A stretch of DNA of 64,000 nt from JAIBCC01 sp963763855 (GTDB taxonomy: Bacteria; Acidobacteriota; Blastocatellia; Pyrinomonadales; Pyrinomonadaceae): positions 1 to 64,000 of the forward strand of contig CAVXPU010000008.1 of assembly GCA_963763855.1 (NCBI GenBank). Reading direction: 5' to 3'. Below are positions 25,201-34,529 of this stretch, piece by piece. A program made the position numbers and the translations under genes. Numbering within the stretch: position 1 is the first letter of the stretch; each line of letters opens with the position of its first letter. The notes under the pieces are model-generated. The model searched no databases. It saw only the letters and a program-made list of their open reading frames with translations, and had not been told where the DNA came from.

Positions 25201-26799
25201 CTATTTCGTTTCCTTAAAATTATTGTAGCTACCCTTAAACGCAATGTAGTTTGCCTCAATCTTGACGTTAATTTCGGCAATTTGGCTGGAAGTCTTATAT
25301 TCAGCTTCGATTTTTGGAATTGTTGCGTTTAATTTCTCGGTCAATTTTGTTACGTCTTCGGTGCGGTTTTTTGATTTTTGAGCCGTAATTTGTTTCATCA
25401 AAAGTTTAGCGTAATTGCAACGAACGGCAAACAGAGCGAAAGTTCGCGTCGTCTTATCTTCAGCACTACTCGTATTTAAGCCGATTTCTACTTTAGAAAT
25501 TGCCAGTTCGTAAAATGCAAGTTTTGTAGTATTTACCTTTACGCGGGATTCGGCAATTTCCCAAAACATAACACCCGCATTGTAATTGGCGATTGACGCG
25601 ATATTAGCAGGTAATTGTCCTGAAGCTGCGGCTCGATTGTAGTCTCGCCCTGCCTGCAAACTGATCGCATATGAGTCGATTTGTAATGCCGCGTAAGCAA
25701 TCGCCCGATTATATTGCCCCATCGCTTTGCCGTAAGCGTTTGACTTGGAACTGGCGACAACCACATCATATGAATTTACGGCACAAAGAAATTTTTTCTC
25801 TGCGAAATAGTCGTTTCCTTTTTTGAAATTGCTATCAACATCGTCGTAATTTGTGATTTGACAGTTATTTTCAGAGGCGAAAGAGGTTAACGCCATGCTC
25901 ACGCCATCGCTTCCATTAGGATTTTTGAGCCAGCCCGATTGTAGATAATCTTCGTGAGCTTTTATATTTTCGCCGCTGCGATATTTGCAAAACGCACGTT
26001 GACGGAAAGCATCGCCTTCGTTGCTGTCGTGATTTACAATGACACGAGTAGCGGCTTCGATACAGCCGTTATTATTGCCGATTTGGGTGTAAGCATCTGC
26101 CAGGTAAAAATTGAACACACTTTCCCAAGGCTGTAATTTTACCGCCGTTTCAAGATCTTTTGCTGCCTCTTGGAATTTTGACAAATCTCTGTGAATTATC
26201 CCGCGAACCGCATACGCATTCGGCAGAAACGGACGACGGTTGATAAGTTGATTGAGTTCATTCAAGGCTTCGTCTTTTTTTCCCGCCGCACTTTTGTCAG
26301 CAATTTGCTCAACTAATTTCTGATCGGCTTTAATCGTTATTTCGTCAAGATTTTCATCAGAATTTCGCTTAAAACCGGACTTTACATTTGCTTCCAAAGC
26401 CTTGGCAAAAACTTCATATTTCTCGCCGTCATTGGCAGCCGAAGCCGCTTTCAAAAAAGCTAAACGGGCATTTTCATAATCGCCTTTGAAAGTTAATAAT
26501 TTGGCTAAGTCAGAATATCTTTCATCCAAATAATACGCCGGATTCTTCTCTTCGAGTATGATTACTTGAATCTGCTCATCAATCGCCACGTCCCATAAAC
26601 GTAATAATTGGGCGTAATAAATAACCCAAACTCGTGCATCATTTGAAGCTGGATTCGCCGTCATTGCTTTTTGGCAATCGGCTAACGCTTTTGTCCAATT
26701 GTCGGTCTTTTTCGCTTCGTCATCGCACGCTGCGGAAACACTGAATGCAGCGACGCAAGTTAAGACGCACGCAAACATAATTCTTTTGATTATTTTCAT
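25201..26799 (-). CDS. Secreted TPR-repeat protein
   Basis: 532 residues with signal peptide (MKIIKRIMFACVLTCVAAFSVSA). Helical repeats of TPR type fill most of the protein, e.g. NWTKALADCQKAMTANPASN, FQEAAKDLETAVKLQPWESV and GCIEAATRVIVNHDSNEGDA. Six or more units are visible, with a longer helical C terminus. There is no enzyme domain. It is 13 bp downstream of the next TPR gene, so the two are probably co-transcribed. A role in binding envelope proteins is inferred. Confidence 0.72.
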   Translation of the reverse strand: MKIIKRIMFACVLTCVAAFSVSAACDDEAKKTDNWTKALADCQKAMTANPASNDARVWVIYYAQLLRLWDVAIDEQIQVIILEEKNPAYYLDERYSDLAKLLTFKGDYENARLAFLKAASAANDGEKYEVFAKALEANVKSGFKRNSDENLDEITIKADQKLVEQIADKSAAGKKDEALNELNQLINRRPFLPNAYAVRGIIHRDLSKFQEAAKDLETAVKLQPWESVFNFYLADAYTQIGNNNGCIEAATRVIVNHDSNEGDAFRQRAFCKYRSGENIKAHEDYLQSGWLKNPNGSDGVSMALTSFASENNCQITNYDDVDSNFKKGNDYFAEKKFLCAVNSYDVVVASSKSNAYGKAMGQYNRAIAYAALQIDSYAISLQAGRDYNRAAASGQLPANIASIANYNAGVMFWEIAESRVKVNTTKLAFYELAISKVEIGLNTSSAEDKTTRTFALFAVRCNYAKLLMKQITAQKSKNRTEDVTKLTEKLNATIPKIEAEYKTSSQIAEINVKIEANYIAFKGSYNNFKETK

Positions 26800-26812
26800 A
26801 ACTTTCTTTTAA

Positions 26813-28627
26813 TTACTTTTTAAGAACCTTTTTGAGTCTTACCGCTCCATCCAAAAGCGGTTGTATGTTTGAGATAAAACCGTCGAGTTGCGATCTGAGT
26901 CCTTTCGGCATTGATGGATGTTTGAGCGATTTTGCCGACCGAATGTTATCTTCGGCGATCTGAATAATAAATGAGGTTTCAAAAGAGATTGTGTTATAGG
27001 CAGCCTCTTTATTCAAAGCATTTTCCGCTTCGGTAAGAAGTTCGGTAACTTTTTTGGTTCTAACCATCAAACCTTCTATAGTTGAGTCAACTGAAAAAGC
27101 AAAATTATAAAAATCATCTGCACCTTTCGCAATCACGTCCGGCAGCATTATTGATTTATCAGATTTCTCGAAGGCAATTTTTGCATCCTCCAAATTTTTT
27201 CTGTAAGTTGCGTTAGTCGGCTCGGATTTGACGGCAGCTTGAAAATCTTGATACGCAGAGCCAAATTCCTCTAAAATATACGCGATTCCGCCACGCAAAT
27301 TAAGTGCTTTAGCGTTTGCGGCATTATATTTCACGCTCAAATTAGCCACACGATAGGCAACAAGACGCATGTTTTTGCCACTCGAATCAAAGGTCTTTCG
27401 TGCTTCGCGGTAATTTTCGTCAGATTTTTGGATTCTCTCGGCAATCACTGCATCGAATTTTTCATTACGTCTGAGCGTCACGCCCGATTTTTGAGTTTCA
27501 AGCCCGATAAGATAAATATTTCCTACAACTTCGCTCAAGCGTGTTGACCAAAATTCTTTTAGATTCGGATCTGTGCCAAAGGTAGAAAGTTCGGGCGTTT
27601 TGGTGAAATAATCAAGATAAGAATTGTAAGCATTTTGATAACTTTTCAATGCAAAATAACATTCGCCCAAAGAAAAATGAGAGACCTTATTATTTGGATC
27701 AAGTCTTAAATAACTAAGGCTTGCGTTTTGGGCTGTCAGATAATCATTGTCAGAGTTATCTCGTCTGGCTCGCTGCAAAAAGAGTTCGATAACAAGTCCG
27801 AATGTTTCACCGGATTGCTTTTCATTTTTTCCATTAAGGTCGTAAATCATTTTTGCAACCTTGATGCTTTCGTCCAAATTTCCATTCGCTCGAAACGGTC
27901 TAAGTTTAATCCACAAAGCATTATACCTGCGGTTAACATCAATCGAGCCGTCCGGCTTGGTTGCGGTTTCCTCAACTTGTTGTTTCTCAGCTATTTTGGC
28001 TTCGACCTGGGCGAGCTTAGCTGCAATCTGCGGACTATAAAGTTTTGCGTCGTAAAAGTTATACCATATTTTGGCGATGGTAAAATCTCCTTGTTGTGAC
28101 TTAATATCACCGATATTCTCGGCAATCTTTGCTTTCACAGCAATATCTGAAACCCATCCGACAGCTTTTAAATATCTTGTCAAAGCAGATTCACTATCAC
28201 CTTTTGCTAAATCTTTTTCGGCAATTTTTATGTAAACTTCCGAAGCCAGATTATACATTTCGTAATAATCACTCAAAGGATAGGTTTTCTTCGCGGCAAA
28301 CATTTTGTCAATCGCCGCAAGTGCTGAATCTATTTCGCCCCAACTTAGGAATATTTTTGCTCTAAGTTCAAACGGGCAGCCGTCGCCATAAGAACTTGAA
28401 AGTCGATAAAAATTCTCATCCACCCATTTCAGCATCTTTTGATGGTTTTCGGCATCTTTCTTAACATTCCAGCCCGGTTTCGATGTCGAACCCGACAATA
28501 TCTTGGAATATTGACGAAGATATTCCGCGTCAGGGCAAATAAAACCGGAACGAACCTGACCAAAAGCATTTCCCAAAAATGAAAAAACAAAAACTAATCC
28601 AATCGCAATTCTCAACATAAATCTCAC
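26813..28627 (-). CDS. Secreted TPR-repeat protein
   Basis: 604 residues, first gene of the four-gene run. Signal peptide MRFMLRIAIGLVFVFSFLGN. TPR-like pairs include GDSESALTRYLKAVGWVSD, DYLTAQNASLSYLRLDPNNK, HFSLGECYFALKSYQNAYNS and GSAYQDFQAAVKSEPTNATY. The C-terminal 120 residues are a coiled helical segment. A CPDAEYLRQYSKILSG stretch near the mature N terminus has a lone Cys. No catalytic motif. Probably an envelope scaffold. Confidence 0.72.
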   Translation of the reverse strand: MRFMLRIAIGLVFVFSFLGNAFGQVRSGFICPDAEYLRQYSKILSGSTSKPGWNVKKDAENHQKMLKWVDENFYRLSSSYGDGCPFELRAKIFLSWGEIDSALAAIDKMFAAKKTYPLSDYYEMYNLASEVYIKIAEKDLAKGDSESALTRYLKAVGWVSDIAVKAKIAENIGDIKSQQGDFTIAKIWYNFYDAKLYSPQIAAKLAQVEAKIAEKQQVEETATKPDGSIDVNRRYNALWIKLRPFRANGNLDESIKVAKMIYDLNGKNEKQSGETFGLVIELFLQRARRDNSDNDYLTAQNASLSYLRLDPNNKVSHFSLGECYFALKSYQNAYNSYLDYFTKTPELSTFGTDPNLKEFWSTRLSEVVGNIYLIGLETQKSGVTLRRNEKFDAVIAERIQKSDENYREARKTFDSSGKNMRLVAYRVANLSVKYNAANAKALNLRGGIAYILEEFGSAYQDFQAAVKSEPTNATYRKNLEDAKIAFEKSDKSIMLPDVIAKGADDFYNFAFSVDSTIEGLMVRTKKVTELLTEAENALNKEAAYNTISFETSFIIQIAEDNIRSAKSLKHPSMPKGLRSQLDGFISNIQPLLDGAVRLKKVLKK

Positions 28628-28726
28628 CTCACCTCAAAAATTCACACTATTAATCACAATCAAAACGGCTCTCAATTTCCTTGATATGCTTGCAAAGTTT
28701 TGCTTTTTTGCCAAGTCTTCAATAAA

Positions 28727-28755
28727 AAAGTTCCGCCTTAACGGAACTTTCTTTT
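28727..28755. terminator. Bidirectional hairpin terminator
   Basis: Stem AAAGTTCCG / CGGAACTTT around CCTTAA, with A-run before and T-run after. It lies in a 448-bp gap and would end transcription from 29076 (reverse strand). The rest of the gap, 28756-29075, shows no convincing gene; a 26-codon frame at 28938 lacks support. Confidence 0.75.
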
Positions 28756-29075
28756 TGGGGGGCAGGCGGGGGTAGCCAGATTAATTTTTCCTGAATTCTT
28801 ATGACAAAAACAATAAAAAAAAATTGCCCCTCATCTCTAATCGCGGGATTTATGACAAAAAAGGGTCAAGAATTCAAAATTTCTTTAAAATAATTTGGAG
28901 TTAAGACATTTTGTGATACTAGAGAGATTTTAAAACTATGAAATATAAAGAGTTCCCAGTAGCGATTTCGGGACTTATCCACGAAATGTGGGAAGCAGTG
29001 AGATTATCCCAAATTTAAGTGACGCCTAGCAGCCAAATTCGCGGACTGCAAAAGTGCAATAGCGAGTGAAGAGAT

Positions 29076-29771
29076 TTAGTACGAAACTGAAGTATAAATT
29101 ATTGGACAACCTGATTTGATTTCTAAGCGATTTGGTTTCTTGAAACTATTCGGTTGACTCTTCTCTGAACAGGGCACGAATGCAAAAACGATTTTACCAT
29201 CGCGTTCAGTCGAGTATTCGTCTTTTGTAAATAGAAAATTTCTTGCAGAAGTCTCGCTGGTAGTTCTCAAAAGAGGGTGTGCCCTTTCCGCTTTTGCCAT
29301 AGTTACCTTTCCCTCTTTATCGATTTTGACAGCGACGATGGTCTCTCCGATTGCTCTAACTGCTTTCGCGGCAGGAGGGTAAGCAGGAAAAACGTATTTA
29401 ATGACTTCGGTTGGTTTTCCCTCAGAGGTAGCCGAGCAACAAGGTTGATTAGTCTCTATAATCAAATCAAAATTGGTCGGATTGGGCTTATCTTCGAAAA
29501 TTTCGAGAAAGGTTAAAAAGTTTTTTGAAACAACTTCGTGTCCTTTTATTGTGAATTTTCCGGAAGGAAGTTTTATAGAAAATATGCCATTTTCGTCGCT
29601 TACGGCAGTTTGTTTAAAATTTTCGCCTTCAATAAATAAAGACATCCCCGCCAACGGAATATTGTCTTGATCTTTGACAGTTGCCTTAATTTCGGAAAGA
29701 AATTTAGTTTGGGCAGAAATATATGTAGAGAACGTTAAGAAAAATAAACTTACGAGTAATATTTTATCCAT
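29076..29771 (-). CDS. Secreted protein with CarboxypepD-reg and TonB-C domains
   Basis: 231 residues. Signal peptide (MDKILLVSLFFLTFSTYISAQ), then a carboxypeptidase regulatory-like beta domain (EIKATVKDQDNIPLAGMSLF... GIFSIKLPSGKFTIKG), then a TonB C-terminal-like domain (KYVFPAYPPAAKAVRAIGET, VAVKIDKEGKVTMAKAERAH). TonB-C domains contact TonB-dependent outer-membrane receptors, but the usual N-terminal membrane anchor is missing, so it is more likely a free periplasmic partner. The gene lies 15 bp downstream of the Ppx/GppA gene and may be cotranscribed. Confidence 0.8.
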   Translation of the reverse strand: MDKILLVSLFFLTFSTYISAQTKFLSEIKATVKDQDNIPLAGMSLFIEGENFKQTAVSDENGIFSIKLPSGKFTIKGHEVVSKNFLTFLEIFEDKPNPTNFDLIIETNQPCCSATSEGKPTEVIKYVFPAYPPAAKAVRAIGETIVAVKIDKEGKVTMAKAERAHPLLRTTSETSARNFLFTKDEYSTERDGKIVFAFVPCSEKSQPNSFKKPNRLEIKSGCPIIYTSVSY

Positions 29772-29786
29772 ATCTAATCTGACGCT

Positions 29787-31313
29787 TTACGCAAGGCTAA
29801 GGTTGCAATTGTAGGCTTGCTCAAACATATCTTTTTTCATTTCAATAGCTTGGCGTTCGCGTTCGAGGTCTTTATCGCTAATTAGTTCGAGCATTAAAGT
29901 CCGACCTTTCCGGTTTAGCCGAAGATCTTTGACACGACTTTCATATGTTCGGTCAAGTGCATCTGAAAGTCTTAAAATTGCTCCAAGTTTCCAGACCAAA
30001 TCGCGATCTTTTTCACTTAAATTCATGAAATCAGTGTGCTTATCTTTCGGTAAATTACCGCGATGATAGCGGGCAACATTGGCGATAATCTGTTTTTCGG
30101 TTTCGCTAAAGCCCGTTATTTCAGAATTTTTAATCAGATAAAATGAATGTTTGTGGTGCGATTCGTGTGCGATATGAAAGCCGACATCGTGCAAGATCGC
30201 GGCGGCGGAAAGCAAAGTTCGCTGGTGGCGTTCGAGTTTGTAAGCCAATGCCAATGCGTCAAAAATTTTCTCAGCTAAATTTGCAACCTGCAATGCGTGC
30301 GTTTCTTCATAACCGTAACGTCTGCCAATTGCAAAAACCCCACGCAAATTTCTATCTTCAACATCGGGCACCGGAGGCAGACTTTCGGCTTCAATTTCTC
30401 GCAAATAATCGATAATTACGCCTTCACGCAAAGCATAATTAGAAGGTTGAAGCGACATTATTTTCAAGGCTCGCATAACGCCTTCAAGAATTTGTCCGCC
30501 AGCTACGATAACTTCCGCACGGGTTGGCGAAATATCAGGAAGCTGCCCTCTTTTTTCAAGCGGAAGACTTGCCAACATCTTATTTAGTCCAACTAAACGC
30601 TTAAATTGGAGCTCGGCAGATTTATCAATTGTGTTTGAAGTTTGAAAATTCAGTAGCGAAGCAAGATTCAAAATTGTTCCCGATGTGCCAGTTGAAATCT
30701 GCCATTTTTTACCTTTTAATTCTCGCGTCGGACGTTCTAAAGCTAAATCTATTTCAGCCTGTAAAGCTTTTAATTCTCTGGCTTTAGGCGGATTACTCAA
30801 AAGAAATTTTTCAGTTAGACTAACTGCTCCAAGTTTCATGGAAAACAAATCTTCAGGGTAGCCTTCGGTCATCAAACTGAGTTCGGTTGAGCCGCCGCCG
30901 ATGTCAATATTAAGAAGCGAACCATGCCGATTTCCCAAATTTTGCTCGGCTGCAATTCCTATTAAACGAGCTTCTTCGATTGACGATAAAACCTCAACTC
31001 TCACTCCCGTTTTGGCTTCAATTTCGTAAACAAATTCGAGCGAATTATCTGCTTCGCGAACTGATGCAGTTGCAACGGCAAGGATTTTATCAACATTTCG
31101 GCTCTCTGAAATCGAACGGAATTTTGAAATTGCATCTGCTGATTTCTGAATATCTTCGGGTGATATGAAACGTGTTTTGAGTGTTTCTCCAAGCCTGACT
31201 CGTTCGCGTTCTTGCAAAATTACGGTAAAAGAATCGCTGGCGGCGGCTTCGATAATTGCCAGTTTGATAGAATTTGAGCCAATATCAATGGCGGCAAGTT
31301 TCTGTGTGTTCAT
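29787..31313 (-). CDS. Ppx/GppA-family phosphatase with HD domain
   Basis: 508 residues. The N-terminal actin-like fold of the exopolyphosphatase/guanosine pentaphosphatase family begins AAIDIGSNSIKLAIIEA. The second phosphate loop is LLNIDIGGGSTELSLM, and STGTSGTILNLASLL follows. The C-terminal part, from about residue 330, is an HD-type domain (LLSAAAILHDVGFHIAHESH). It should cleave polyphosphate or pppGpp, linking phosphate storage with the stringent response. The adjacent SixA-type phosphatase and the phoU-phoB-phoR set downstream on the opposite strand support a phosphate-related neighbourhood. Cytosolic. Confidence 0.88.
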   Translation of the reverse strand: MNTQKLAAIDIGSNSIKLAIIEAAASDSFTVILQERERVRLGETLKTRFISPEDIQKSADAISKFRSISESRNVDKILAVATASVREADNSLEFVYEIEAKTGVRVEVLSSIEEARLIGIAAEQNLGNRHGSLLNIDIGGGSTELSLMTEGYPEDLFSMKLGAVSLTEKFLLSNPPKARELKALQAEIDLALERPTRELKGKKWQISTGTSGTILNLASLLNFQTSNTIDKSAELQFKRLVGLNKMLASLPLEKRGQLPDISPTRAEVIVAGGQILEGVMRALKIMSLQPSNYALREGVIIDYLREIEAESLPPVPDVEDRNLRGVFAIGRRYGYEETHALQVANLAEKIFDALALAYKLERHQRTLLSAAAILHDVGFHIAHESHHKHSFYLIKNSEITGFSETEKQIIANVARYHRGNLPKDKHTDFMNLSEKDRDLVWKLGAILRLSDALDRTYESRVKDLRLNRKGRTLMLELISDKDLERERQAIEMKKDMFEQAYNCNLSLA

Positions 31314-31452
31314 CTTTTTTAGAATTATAGCAAAGGATTGAAAATTAGAAACACTCCAAAAAAACTTTGCTTATTATTTTTTAGCTGAGTTTTCATAAAG
31401 CATTTGTTATCATGGAATTCGGTCTTTTATTACGGACAAGGGGTATAAATAG

Positions 31453-31956
31453 ATGTTGACACTTTTGATAATGCGACATGCAAAGTCTGACTGGGATAAT
31501 CCGGAAATTTCCGATTTTGAGCGACCGTTGAATTCGCGTGGTTTGAACACATCTCCTTTTATGGGAAATATTATTCGGAAAAATTTTGCCATTCCGGATT
31601 TGATTATTTCGTCCCCAGCCAAGAGAGCGAAGCAAACCGCAATCTTAGTTAAAGAATCCGCCGGAATTACAAGGGACATCGAATATATTGACAGAATATA
31701 TGAAGCAAGTCCGACAACTCTTCTAAATCTCTCGTCAAATCTTCAAACTATCTACCGCTCAGTAGTCTTGATTGGACACAATCCTGGACTCGAAAATTTT
31801 ATCAGAATCCTGACCGGAGAAACTCACGCAATGCCGACTGCGGCAATAGCTAAAATCAACTTAAATATTGATGAATGGAGTGAAATTAAGCCTGCTTGCG
31901 GCACTCTGGAATTAATTATGCGTCCAAAAGAATTAATGCAAAGAGTAAAATTGTAA
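31453..31956 (+). CDS. SixA-type histidine phosphatase
   Basis: 167 residues of the histidine (phosphoglycerate mutase-like) phosphatase family. The RHG-type motif is LLIMRHAKSDW with the phospho-accepting His at residue 9; the second His is in VVLIGHNPGLENFIR. Length and the SSPAKRAKQTAIL segment match SixA, which removes phosphate from His phosphotransfer domains. It starts 140 bp from the Ppx/GppA gene (divergent) and precedes the Pho genes. Substrate in this organism is inferred. RBS AAGGGG lies before the ATG. Confidence 0.82.
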   Translation: MLTLLIMRHAKSDWDNPEISDFERPLNSRGLNTSPFMGNIIRKNFAIPDLIISSPAKRAKQTAILVKESAGITRDIEYIDRIYEASPTTLLNLSSNLQTIYRSVVLIGHNPGLENFIRILTGETHAMPTAAIAKINLNIDEWSEIKPACGTLELIMRPKELMQRVKL

Positions 31957-31980
31957 GGCTTTTTCATCATTGAATTTTAA

Positions 31981-32034
31981 TTAACATCCTTTTAACATCA
32001 AATTCACACTTTCGTAACGCTGTACCCATATATT
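31981..32034 (+). promoter_or_regulatory. Predicted Pho box and promoter
   Basis: Direct repeats at exactly 11-bp spacing: TTAACA at 31981, TTAACA at 31992, TTCACA at 32003, with a weak fourth unit (GTAACG) at 32014. Nine bases after that is a -10-like TATATT (32029-32034), with the repeats in the -35 position, as in PhoB/PhoP-activated promoters. It precedes phoU-phoB-phoR by about 60 bp, which suggests autoregulation. Confidence 0.6.
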
Positions 32035-32092
32035 TAGCTATCGCTTTCTCTGCCGCTTTTGTTATTGCAGATTTTGTTCTACCTTTTATTTA

Positions 32093-32761
32093 ATGGAGCA
32101 AAGAAAACTTTTGGAACGCGAGTTAAATGTTTTGCGTGATCGCCTGCTTTTAATGGGAGGCGAGGTAGAATTGGCTTTGCAAAGGGCAATGCACGCACTT
32201 TTGCAAAGAGACAGCGATGTTGCGAATCAGGTGATTGAAGGCGACCGCGTAATTGACCAATTAGAGCTTGAAATCGACCGGATGAGCGTTGAAATCTTAA
32301 CGCTTCGCCGACCGGTTGCAAAAGAATTACGGACTGTTATTTCGATTTCGAAAATTACACCGATTCTCGAACGAATTGCCGATCACGCATCCAGCATTGC
32401 CAAAGCCGCTCTGGAATTAAACGATGAACCAGAGATTCATATTTTCGGCGATTTCAGTGAAATGGCGGAGCGGGCAACCGAAATGCTGCAAACCGCACTC
32501 GATATTTTTATTACAAACGATTCGGAAAAGGCTCGTTTATTGATTGCGAAAGATGAAGAACTTGACCAAATCTACGAGAGACTTTTTGGGACGTTAATGG
32601 AAACAATGTCACAAGATGTCAGCAAATCAACCCGTTTAGCACGCCTGCTTTTTGTTGCCAAACATTTGGAAAGAATTGGTGATTATGTGAAAGACATGTG
32701 CGAATTAACGGTTTACATGAAAGAGGCGATTTTAATAAAACATCAAAAAGAGATTTTATGA
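32093..32761 (+). CDS. phoU: Phosphate-signalling protein PhoU
   Basis: 222 residues made of two three-helix PhoU repeats. The first repeat begins RELNVLRDRLLLMGGEVELA and has DRVIDQLELEIDRMSVEIL; the second contains DEELDQIYERLFGTLMETM and ends FVAKHLERIGDYVKDMCELT. PhoU links the phosphate transporter to the PhoR kinase and represses the Pho response when phosphate is plentiful. The stop overlaps the next start as ATGA. No pstSCAB genes lie in this window, so the transporter must be elsewhere. Confidence 0.93.
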   Translation: MEQRKLLERELNVLRDRLLLMGGEVELALQRAMHALLQRDSDVANQVIEGDRVIDQLELEIDRMSVEILTLRRPVAKELRTVISISKITPILERIADHASSIAKAALELNDEPEIHIFGDFSEMAERATEMLQTALDIFITNDSEKARLLIAKDEELDQIYERLFGTLMETMSQDVSKSTRLARLLFVAKHLERIGDYVKDMCELTVYMKEAILIKHQKEIL

Positions 32762-33444
32762 TTCAAAATATTTTGATTATTGAAGACGAGCCGGATATTG
32801 CAGAAAGTTTGCGTTACAATTTCGAACGCGATGGATTTAAGGTGGCAATTGCCGAATCCGGCGAAAAAGGTTTGCGTCTTGCACTTGATGAAAAAACCTC
32901 GCCTTCTTTAATTATCTTAGACTTAATGCTCCCCGGAATGAGTGGCTTAGAACTTTGCCGCCGCTTGCGTAGGGAATCGGAAACCCGGAAAACGCCAATC
33001 ATAATGCTAACTGCGAAGGCTACCGAATCCGACAAAATCACCGGACTTGAGATGGGAGCCGATGACTACGTTATTAAGCCATTTTCAGTAAAAGAGGTAT
33101 TAGCCCGAGTCAGAGCAGTTTTACGAAGAGCCGATGAAAATTCGGTTGAACGCTACGAAGATGATAAGCTTTCGATAGATTTTGAAGACATACGTGTAAC
33201 TTGCTCCGGGCAGGATGTAAAATTAACTCGCAAAGAATTTGCTTTGCTAAAGAATCTGGTTAAAAATGTCGGACGGGTAGCAACACGGCAAAATTTGCTG
33301 GATAATGTTTGGGGCTACAGTTATTTTGGCGATTCCCGCACGCTTGACGTACACATCAGACGTCTCCGCCAGAAACTAGGCGAATGTGAAAGTTGCATTG
33401 AAACAGTAGTTGGAATTGGCTATCGCTTTGTCGGAATGAAATGA
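32758..33444 (+). CDS. phoB: PhoB-type response regulator
   Basis: 228 residues. Receiver domain with the acidic pair at 9-10 (IIEDEPD), phospho-acceptor Asp55 (LIILDLMLPGMSG), Thr in IIMLTAKA and Lys in DDYVIKPFS. The C-terminal OmpR/PhoB winged helix contains KLTRKEFALLKNLVKNVGRV and TLDVHIRRLRQKLG, which binds tandem 11-bp repeats such as those at 31981. It starts within the phoU stop (ATGA) and ends overlapping the kinase start in the same way. The longer frame from 32698 overlaps phoU and is rejected. Confidence 0.9.
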   Translation: MIQNILIIEDEPDIAESLRYNFERDGFKVAIAESGEKGLRLALDEKTSPSLIILDLMLPGMSGLELCRRLRRESETRKTPIIMLTAKATESDKITGLEMGADDYVIKPFSVKEVLARVRAVLRRADENSVERYEDDKLSIDFEDIRVTCSGQDVKLTRKEFALLKNLVKNVGRVATRQNLLDNVWGYSYFGDSRTLDVHIRRLRQKLGECESCIETVVGIGYRFVGMK

Positions 33445-34529
33445 GTTTTTTAATTGATTGGTTTGGGAAAAAAGAAGAAGTAACGAAGAAAACATCCCGC
33501 CAAATCTTGCTGGAAGTTCTCGCAACCTTGCGTGAAGCCGTTGTGATCGTATCCGAAGATACGCGAATTATCGCTTCAAATCAGGCGGCTCATAATGCCT
33601 TCGTCCGCGACAATTCACCATTAGAAACAAGAAGACTTAGCGAAGCAATTCGCGATTTATCAGTTCATGAAGCCTTTCGCAACGCCCTCGAAAAAGGTGT
33701 TTCAAGCGAAGTGAAATTTGAAATATTGACCAACGAAAGGCGTTCTTTTCTGGTGAGAATTACTCCAATCACATTTGAAGAAGCGAATCACGCGATAGGA
33801 ATTTTTTACGAACAAACTCAAATTGAACGCCTTGAAAATATGCGTCAGGAATTTCTCTCAAATGTTTCCCACGAACTTCGCACACCTCTTACGTCAATCC
33901 TTGCATTTGTTGAAACACTTGAAGATGGAGCGATTGACGATCAGGAAAATAATCAACGTTTTCTCTCCGTAATCCGCAAAAATGCCGAGCGAATGCATCA
34001 TTTAATCGATGATATTTTAGAACTTTCTTCCATTGAAGCAGGAAAAATTAATATTGAGCAAAAAGATATTTTGCTTGGAAAACTAACGGAAGATATTTTT
34101 ACAAATCTTTCCGCCAAAGCTGCAGGTAGAAAAATCATTTTGCAAAATAATATTGATCCTGCCGATAAAGTTTGGGCGGACAAAACTCGTCTCGATCAAA
34201 TGCTCACAAATTTGATTGATAATGCTGTTAAATTCAATCGTGAAGGCGGCAAAGTAACGGTTGAATTGGCGGAGAAAGAAAATATCCAATTAATCAGTAT
34301 TAGCGATGAAGGCGATGGCATTTCAAGCGAACATCTGCAACGAATTTTTGAACGTTTTTATCGTACAGACAAAGCTCGTTCACGCGAAATCGGCGGAACC
34401 GGACTTGGACTTGCCATCGTCAAACATCTAGCACGTCTGCATGATGGCGAAGTCTCTGTTGTCTCACAAGTCGGGAAAGGTTCGACATTTACAATTGAAT
34501 TGCCAAAAAATTCACAGCCTATTTCGTAA
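33441..34529 (+). CDS. phoR: PhoR-type sensor histidine kinase, soluble
   Basis: 362 residues. A PAS-like region (about 25-125) precedes the HisKA domain with phospho-acceptor His144 (NVSHELRTPL). The HATPase has N (LTNLIDNAVKFN), G1 (ISDEGDGIS), F (IFERFYRTD) and G2 (GGTGLGLAIVKHLA) boxes. Unlike Escherichia coli PhoR there is no membrane-spanning segment, so sensing must be in the cytoplasm, perhaps through PhoU. It overlaps phoB by 4 bp and overlaps the convergent amidohydrolase gene by 11 bp at its 3' end. Confidence 0.88.
   Translation: MSFLIDWFGKKEEVTKKTSRQILLEVLATLREAVVIVSEDTRIIASNQAAHNAFVRDNSPLETRRLSEAIRDLSVHEAFRNALEKGVSSEVKFEILTNERRSFLVRITPITFEEANHAIGIFYEQTQIERLENMRQEFLSNVSHELRTPLTSILAFVETLEDGAIDDQENNQRFLSVIRKNAERMHHLIDDILELSSIEAGKINIEQKDILLGKLTEDIFTNLSAKAAGRKIILQNNIDPADKVWADKTRLDQMLTNLIDNAVKFNREGGKVTVELAEKENIQLISISDEGDGISSEHLQRIFERFYRTDKARSREIGGTGLGLAIVKHLARLHDGEVSVVSQVGKGSTFTIELPKNSQPIS

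Noticed and set aside
28938..29018. 26-codon frame in a 448-bp gap
   Set aside because: No ribosome site, no family match and no conserved context; too short to support.
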